Shown: piece after piece, positions 7,059 to 10,867 of the stretch | Layout: every line of letters starts with the position of its first letter | How positions within the stretch are numbered: position 1 is the stretch's first letter | Origin: an uncultured beta proteobacterium | GTDB lineage: Bacteria; Pseudomonadota; Gammaproteobacteria; Burkholderiales; Burkholderiaceae | DNA: 10,867 nt | Reading direction: 5' to 3' | NCBI GenBank assembly: GCA_903843315.1 | Contig: CAIMPQ010000088.1 | Coordinates: 1 to 10,867, forward strand | Made by a program: the position numbers and the translations under genes | Notes under the pieces: model-generated | Told to the model about the DNA's origin: nothing | Seen by the model: the letters and a program-made list of their open reading frames with translations, nothing else | The model's database searches: none

Positions 7059-8180
7059 TTATCTCTGCCCTACTTTAACCCCTCCAAATACTGCCTGGGC
7101 TTCGCGTGGCAAACAACGCCAGTAACGCTCATTTGCCGTTACTGTGGCATTCAAGGCAGCTGCAGCCTCCCAGCCCCAGCGCGGTTTATAGAGAAACGCT
7201 CTTGCCAAGGCAATCAGGTCAGCATCACCATCTTGCAAGATTTCTTCTGCTTGATGTGGGTCTGTAATTAAACCCACAGTCATCGTTGGTAAGCCAGATA
7301 GGTCTTTCACAATCTTCGCGAGTGGTACCTGATATTTAGGCCCCAGGGCAATATTTTGTTTTGGTGAAATACCACCAGAAGAGATATGCACAAAGTCACA
7401 GCCCAAGGGCTTCAATTGTTTTGCAAAATTAGCGCATTCTTCTGGAGTCCAGCCTCCATCAATCCAGTCATGTGCTGAAATCCGAATTCCTAAAACACCT
7501 TGATATGCCGCTCTTACGGCCGCAAATAGCTCCATGGGAAAGCGAATACGATTTTCAAATGAACCGCCATATTCATCCGTGCGCTGATTGGCAATAGGTG
7601 ATAAAAATTGATGCAGTAAATAGCCATGTGCACCATGCAATTCAATGCCATCAACCCCAATACGATCAGCACGTTTAGCAGATGCTACAAAATCATCCAT
7701 CAGTTGCATAAGGTCGCTCTTACTCAACTCATGTGGCAAACGCTCTCCATCGAGCTGGGGAATTGCTGAAGGTGCCATGGTTTCCCAGCCGCCATTGTCT
7801 GCTGCAAGTAGTTGTCCACCATCCCAAGGGGTTGCACTAGAAGCTTTACGGCCAGCATGCGCCAACTGAATAAAGACAGGCGTCGCCGGAGCCAATGCTC
7901 TAGCGCGAGATAATTTGTCTTTGAGAGCAGCTTCAGTTCGGTCGTCCCACAAACCTAAGCAGGCAGGAGTAATACGCCCTTCGGGGGTAACGCCAGTGGC
8001 CTCAATAATGAATAAAGCTGCACCGCTATTCAGTAAATTACCCCAGTGCATCAAGTGCCAATCCGTTGCCTCGCCATTATTGGCTGAATATTGGCACATT
8101 GGCGCAACCACAATTCGGTTCGCAAGCGTCAGTGGGCCACGAGGGGAATTAAGGGTATAGCTTGAAAAGAGGATGCTCAT
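7059..8180 (-). CDS. NADH:flavin oxidoreductase, Old Yellow Enzyme family (YqjM/XenA-like)
   Basis: FMN-dependent ene-reductase with a TIM-barrel fold. Relatives use NAD(P)H to reduce activated C=C bonds, quinones or nitro compounds; the natural substrate is usually unknown. It has 373 residues from the ATG at 8178-8180. Visible features are APMCQYSA with C29, the flavin-tuning cysteine of the YqjM/XenA class, QLAHAGRKAS (105-114), the active-site pair H182/H185 in ELHGAHGYLLHQF, NQRTDEYGGSFENR (198-211), and the FMN-phosphate segment LIALARAFL (322-330). The arginine near the end in KPRWGWEAA fits the classic small-OYE ending. No C-terminal Fe-S or NAD-binding domain is present, so it is not a 2,4-dienoyl-CoA reductase type. 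It is first in a probable operon with the Bug receptor and divergent from mmsA. Confidence 0.93.
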   Translation of the reverse strand: MSILFSSYTLNSPRGPLTLANRIVVAPMCQYSANNGEATDWHLMHWGNLLNSGAALFIIEATGVTPEGRITPACLGLWDDRTEAALKDKLSRARALAPATPVFIQLAHAGRKASSATPWDGGQLLAADNGGWETMAPSAIPQLDGERLPHELSKSDLMQLMDDFVASAKRADRIGVDGIELHGAHGYLLHQFLSPIANQRTDEYGGSFENRIRFPMELFAAVRAAYQGVLGIRISAHDWIDGGWTPEECANFAKQLKPLGCDFVHISSGGISPKQNIALGPKYQVPLAKIVKDLSGLPTMTVGLITDPHQAEEILQDGDADLIALARAFLYKPRWGWEAAAALNATVTANERYWRCLPREAQAVFGGVKVGQR

Positions 8181-8182
8181 GG

Positions 8183-8234
8183 AAATGCCTTTAAATGCTG
8201 AAAAATGGGTCAAAAATACGAAAAATGCCTTTAA
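8183..8234. repeat. Direct repeats and phased A-tracts in the divergent control region
   Basis: AAATGCCTTTAA occurs at 8183-8194 and again at 8223-8234, exactly 40 bp apart. GAAAAATG occurs at 8200-8207 and 8220-8227, 20 bp apart. Three A5 tracts start at 8201, 8212 and 8221, close to one per helical turn, as in curved DNA. The spacings put repeated sites on the same face of the helix, which fits a regulator binding site between two divergent genes. No clear sigma-70 promoter could be assigned; TAGAAT at 8239-8244 is a possible -10 for mmsA, without a good -35. Confidence 0.45.
8188..8192 (-). promoter_or_regulatory. Shine-Dalgarno site deciding the flavin oxidoreductase start
   Basis: AAAGG on the - strand, seven bases before the ATG at 8178-8180. 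It favours this start over an in-frame TTG at 8211-8213, which would add eleven residues ahead of the family's usual N-terminus. The site is part of a 12-bp sequence repeated 40 bp upstream. Confidence 0.6.
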
Positions 8235-8359
8235 GCGATAGAATACTTAAAAAGCAGAATAAACGAGACAGCGAAGTCCTGCAGACCTTTGGTCTAAGGG
8301 CTTTATTTAACCAAAAACCTTACAAATTAGTCATTACAAGAGACCATGAACGCACCTAA
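8225..8359 (+). CDS. Possible 44-codon leader ORF overlapping the mmsA start
   Basis: An ATG at 8225 opens an uninterrupted 44-codon frame that ends in TAA at 8357-8359, 14 bases inside mmsA in another frame. The predicted peptide is hydrophilic and basic (many K and R), without a membrane segment or known motif. There is no convincing Shine-Dalgarno site, and a frame of this length is not rare by chance. It could be a leader peptide coupled to mmsA, or nothing. Confidence 0.12.
   Translation: MPLSDRILKKQNKRDSEVLQTFGLRALFNQKPYKLVITRDHERT
8274..8303 (+). promoter_or_regulatory. Hairpin in the mmsA leader, attenuator-like
   Basis: A perfect inner stem AGACC-TTT-GGTCT (8283-8295) is extended by AAGTCC (8274-8279) pairing with GGGCTT (8298-8303, one G-T wobble) across a small internal loop. 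T-rich TTTATTT follows. It lies 43 bases before the mmsA ATG, with no gene upstream on this strand to terminate. It may be an attenuator or structured leader, or the inner 13 bp may be a DNA operator. Confidence 0.4.
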
Positions 8360-9866
8360 AGCCTTTGAATCAAAAGAAGATGTTGGCCATTATGTTGGCG
8401 GAAATCTAGTTAACCCAAAAGATGGGCGTTTTGCCGATGTTTACAACCCGACTAAGGGATCTGTAGCCCGCCGCGTGGCCCTAGCCAGTAAACAAGAAGT
8501 GGATGCTGCGGTTGCCATCGCCCAAAAGGCTTTTGAGACCTGGAGTCAGACTAGCCCATTACGTCGTTCACGCATTATGTTTAAGTACCTTGAACTGCTT
8601 AATGGCAACCGTGATGAATTAGCAGCCATGATCACTGCTGAGCATGGCAAGGTATTTACCGATGCTCAAGGTGAAGTCACCCGCGGTATTGAAATTGTGG
8701 AATTTGCTACTGGTATTCCAGAATTACTGAAGGGCGATTACACAGAACAGGTCTCTACCGATATTGACAACTGGGTAATGCGTCAACCTTTAGGCGTGGT
8801 TGCTGGTATCACCCCGTTCAACTTCCCGGTAATGGTTCCGATGTGGATGTTCCCAATGGCGATTGCCTGTGGCAATTCCTTTATCCTTAAACCAAGTCCA
8901 ACAGATCCTTCTGCCGCATTATTCATGGCTAAGCTACTGAAAGAAGCCGGGTTGCCTGATGGCGTATTTAACGTAATACAAGGCGACAAAGAAGCGGTAG
9001 ATGCTTTGATTGAAAACCCACTGGTGAAAGCTGTCAGTTTCGTGGGCTCTACCCCTATTGCCAATTACATTTATGAGCGTTGCGCTCACTTTGGTAAGCG
9101 CTCGCAAGCTTTGGGTGGCGCTAAAAATCATATGGTAATCATGCCTGATGCAGACATCGATAAAGCGATTGATGCCTTGATTGGCGCAGCATACGGCTCT
9201 GCTGGTGAGCGCTGCATGGCGATTTCAGTAGCAGTATTGGTGGGAGATGTAGCCGAGAAGATCATGCCAAAACTAATTGAGCGCACCAAAACGCTCAAAG
9301 TAAAGAATGGTATGGAGCTCGATGCTGAAATGGGTCCAATTGTTAGTAAGGCAGCTTTAGAGCGCATTACTGGGTATATCGATAGCGGTGTCGCTTCTGG
9401 TGCAAAACTCCTGGTTGATGGTCGCGGTTTAAAAGTTCCTGGAAATGAAGATGGATTCTTTATTGGTGGCACTTTGTTTGACAATGTGACGCCAGACATG
9501 AAAATCTACCTAGAAGAAATCTTTGGACCAGTCCTGTCTTGCATGCGCGTTGCGAACTTTACTGAAGCACTTAATCTAGTGAACTCTTGTGAGTACGGTA
9601 ATGGCGTCGCTTGCTTTACCAGTGATGGCAATATCGCACGTGAATTTGCCCGCCGTGTTCAAGTAGGTATGGTTGGTATTAACGTACCGATTCCGGTGCC
9701 GATGGCGTGGCACGGCTTTGGTGGTTGGAAGAAATCCATCTTTGGCGATATGCACGCCTACGGCAAAGAAGGTGTTCGCTTCTATACCAAACAGAAGAGT
9801 GTCATGCAGCGCTGGCCTGAAAGCATTGCTAAAGGCGCAGAATTTGTGATGCCTACTTCAAAATAA
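8346..9866 (+). CDS. mmsA: CoA-acylating methylmalonate-semialdehyde dehydrogenase
   Basis: Aldehyde-dehydrogenase-superfamily enzyme that oxidises methylmalonate semialdehyde to propionyl-CoA (malonate semialdehyde to acetyl-CoA) with NAD+ and CoA, releasing bicarbonate; it acts in valine, and in some bacteria inositol or beta-alanine, breakdown. It has 506 residues, typical of MmsA/IolA. Visible are TPFNFP with N159 of the oxyanion hole, GSTPIAN (235-240 region) of the NAD site, GSAGERCMA with nucleophile C290, and EEIFGP with E391. R113 (EVTRGIE) and R289, next to C290, match the substrate-binding arginines of B. subtilis IolA. The general-base Glu of hydrolytic ALDHs is replaced (ALGGAKNH where others have ELGG), as expected for a CoA-dependent member. 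The ATG at 8346 has only a weak AAGAGA upstream. No mmsB or other valine genes are adjacent; a strong terminator follows. Confidence 0.95.
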   Translation: MNAPKAFESKEDVGHYVGGNLVNPKDGRFADVYNPTKGSVARRVALASKQEVDAAVAIAQKAFETWSQTSPLRRSRIMFKYLELLNGNRDELAAMITAEHGKVFTDAQGEVTRGIEIVEFATGIPELLKGDYTEQVSTDIDNWVMRQPLGVVAGITPFNFPVMVPMWMFPMAIACGNSFILKPSPTDPSAALFMAKLLKEAGLPDGVFNVIQGDKEAVDALIENPLVKAVSFVGSTPIANYIYERCAHFGKRSQALGGAKNHMVIMPDADIDKAIDALIGAAYGSAGERCMAISVAVLVGDVAEKIMPKLIERTKTLKVKNGMELDAEMGPIVSKAALERITGYIDSGVASGAKLLVDGRGLKVPGNEDGFFIGGTLFDNVTPDMKIYLEEIFGPVLSCMRVANFTEALNLVNSCEYGNGVACFTSDGNIAREFARRVQVGMVGINVPIPVPMAWHGFGGWKKSIFGDMHAYGKEGVRFYTKQKSVMQRWPESIAKGAEFVMPTSK

Positions 9867-9893
9867 TATTGGTAGTAGTTTTTGGAAGTAAAG

Positions 9894-9918
9894 AAGCGAC
9901 CTTTGGGGTCGCTTTTTT
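9894..9918 (+). terminator. Rho-independent terminator of mmsA (probably bidirectional)
   Basis: AAGCGACC (9894-9901) pairs perfectly with GGTCGCTT (9907-9914) around a 5-base loop, followed by a run of six T (9913-9918). It lies 28 bases after the mmsA stop. On the - strand the stem is followed by TTCTTTACTT, so it can also end the converging ABC transporter operon, which stops at 9938. Confidence 0.9.
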
Positions 9919-9937
9919 ATTGGGCTAGATCAATTGC

Positions 9938-10606
9938 TTAGGCTGTTGGAAACATCACCCTACGCTCAATGGCTCGAGCACATAATACGATGATCGAAAC
10001 CAATGCTAAGTAGACTATGGCAGTTAATAGATAAGCCTTGAAGAACTGAAAGTTACTTGCGGCCAACTCTTGCATACGCGCAAAAAACTCAGTGTATTGG
10101 ATTAAAAATGCAACTGAACTATCTTTTAAGTTTCCAATTACTTGGTTTGTTAAGGCCGGCACTGATAAGCGTATTACTTGCGGTAAGGTAATGAGACGAA
10201 AAATTTGAAATGGATTGAATCCTTGGGCAGCAGCAGCCTCTAGTTGCATAAAATTCAAACCGTTGTAGGCAGTCTTCATGTATGCAGCGTTATAGGCTGC
10301 CACATTTAAAGTAAAGCCAATGGCGGCAACGACAAAGGGGTCCATGCGGATACCCCATTGCGGCAGACCGTAATACATTAAAAAGAGCAATACGATTAAT
10401 GGCATTCCAATAAAGAAAGAAATATAGGAATTTGTAGCGGTACGAATCCAGAAATTTTTACTAATGGATAGGTAGAACACTGCAATACCCAGAAGCAACC
10501 CAGTGACACTAATTAGTCCTGCGAGTTTCAGAGTATTGACTAGACCCGCCAATATCTGAGGCATCTGTGTAATCAGATCGGCTTCAAAGATCTTCCAAGC
10601 ATTCAT
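9938..10606 (-). CDS. Polar amino-acid ABC transporter permease (HisM/GlnP family)
   Basis: Inner-membrane channel subunit of an amino-acid importer. The 222-residue protein has hydrophobic segments at about 20-47, 61-81, 90-106, and 190-212, with a further weaker one between. The cytoplasmic EAA loop that docks onto the ATPase is clear: EAAAAQGFNPFQIFRLITLPQ (123-143, E123 and G129). The IGMPLIVLLFLMYYGLP region (66-82) is the family's signature near TM2, but with FIGMPL where most members have F-x-RG-TPL. The ATG overlaps the ATPase stop by four bases (ATGA, 10603-10606), with AAGGA upstream inside the ATPase gene, so the two are translationally coupled. The binding protein gene is not seen and may lie beyond the right edge. 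Which amino acid is carried cannot be told. Confidence 0.92.
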   Translation of the reverse strand: MNAWKIFEADLITQMPQILAGLVNTLKLAGLISVTGLLLGIAVFYLSISKNFWIRTATNSYISFFIGMPLIVLLFLMYYGLPQWGIRMDPFVVAAIGFTLNVAAYNAAYMKTAYNGLNFMQLEAAAAQGFNPFQIFRLITLPQVIRLSVPALTNQVIGNLKDSSVAFLIQYTEFFARMQELAASNFQFFKAYLLTAIVYLALVSIIVLCARAIERRVMFPTA

Positions 10607-10867
10607 TTAAAACCGTCCTTATTACCAAAGAATGCTTGAATGTCTGGATCAGATTGATCACTGGCTAGTACTGAAATTTTATCGTCCGCTCGAATCACGC
10701 CTTTGTCCAAAAACATGACCGTATCGGAAATATTTTGTGCCAAGGTCAAGTCATGGGTTACACAAAGCATGGTGATGCCAGATTCGTGAAGCCCGTTAAT
10801 GAGATCCGCCACATCGCGAGACATGATCGGATCTAAGGCTGAGGTAGGCTCATCCAGTACGAGTACA
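10603..10867 (-). CDS. Amino-acid ABC transporter ATP-binding protein (GlnQ/HisP-like, 5' part outside window)
   Basis: C-terminal 87 residues of the ATPase that powers the importer with the downstream permease. The frame is open to the window edge; the internal ATG at 10822-10824 is not the start. Walker B with catalytic Glu (VLVLDEP) is encoded at the very edge, followed by the D-loop SALD and the switch histidine in VTHD. The Walker A and signature motifs lie beyond base 10867. The family is usually about 240-250 residues, so roughly 155-160 are missing here. The end is slightly unusual, FFGNKDGFK, where many relatives end soon after F-L. It overlaps the permease start by four bases. Confidence 0.93.
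   Translation of the reverse strand, partial: VLVLDEPTSALDPIMSRDVADLINGLHESGITMLCVTHDLTLAQNISDTVMFLDKGVIRADDKISVLASDQSDPDIQAFFGNKDGFK

Noticed and set aside
8181..8213. TTG start extending the flavin oxidoreductase by 11 residues
   Set aside because: The ATG at 8178-8180 matches the usual family N-terminus and has AAAGG seven bases upstream.
1..10867. Defence island, toxin-antitoxin pair, prophage, IS element or CRISPR array
   Set aside because: All sizeable frames are explained by housekeeping, transport or catabolic families; no transposase, terminal repeats, spaced repeat array or tRNA-linked integration site was seen.

Overview
The window looks like an ordinary chromosomal stretch from a betaproteobacterium of the Burkholderiales. 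The best guess is a small-genome freshwater type such as Polynucleobacter. This rests on the moderate, roughly mid-40s GC judged by eye, an orphan Bug/TctC-type periplasmic receptor (a family hugely expanded in Burkholderiales), tight gene packing and the style of the encoded proteins. It is an inference; no rRNA or other marker is present. Nine genes are supported, seven complete and two cut by the window edges. No tRNA, rRNA, CRISPR array, insertion sequence or phage gene was seen.

Left part (1-2807, + strand): the last two thirds of an RND efflux pump of the MdtB/MdtC type, whose stop codon overlaps the start of dnaQ, the proofreading exonuclease of DNA polymerase III. Next (2815-4628, - strand): a SprT-like zinc metalloprotein gene followed by an NAD-dependent tartrate/D-malate dehydrogenase. 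dnaQ and the dehydrogenase converge with 7 bases between them, and the shared hairpin terminator lies inside the 3' end of dnaQ.

Middle (4711-8180): an amidase-signature hydrolase on the + strand converges with a - strand pair made of an Old Yellow Enzyme-type flavin oxidoreductase and, 51 bases downstream, a secreted Bug receptor. For the last two genes the upstream TTG starts are rejected in favour of internal ATG codons with good Shine-Dalgarno sites.

Right part (8181-10867): a 165-base divergent control region with a 12-bp direct repeat, phased A-tracts, a hairpin and a possible 44-codon leader ORF. It separates the oxidoreductase from mmsA, the CoA-acylating methylmalonate-semialdehyde dehydrogenase of valine/propionate-type catabolism. 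After a strong terminator, the - strand carries an amino-acid ABC permease overlapped by the gene for its ATPase, which runs off the right edge.

The genes do not form one pathway. They read as small transcription units for efflux, proofreading, C4-acid oxidation, amide hydrolysis, solute capture, branched-chain/propionate carbon use and amino-acid uptake. I found no convincing new multi-gene system. The best leads are the mmsA leader region, the efflux-dnaQ translational coupling and the variant zinc ribbon of the SprT-like protein.
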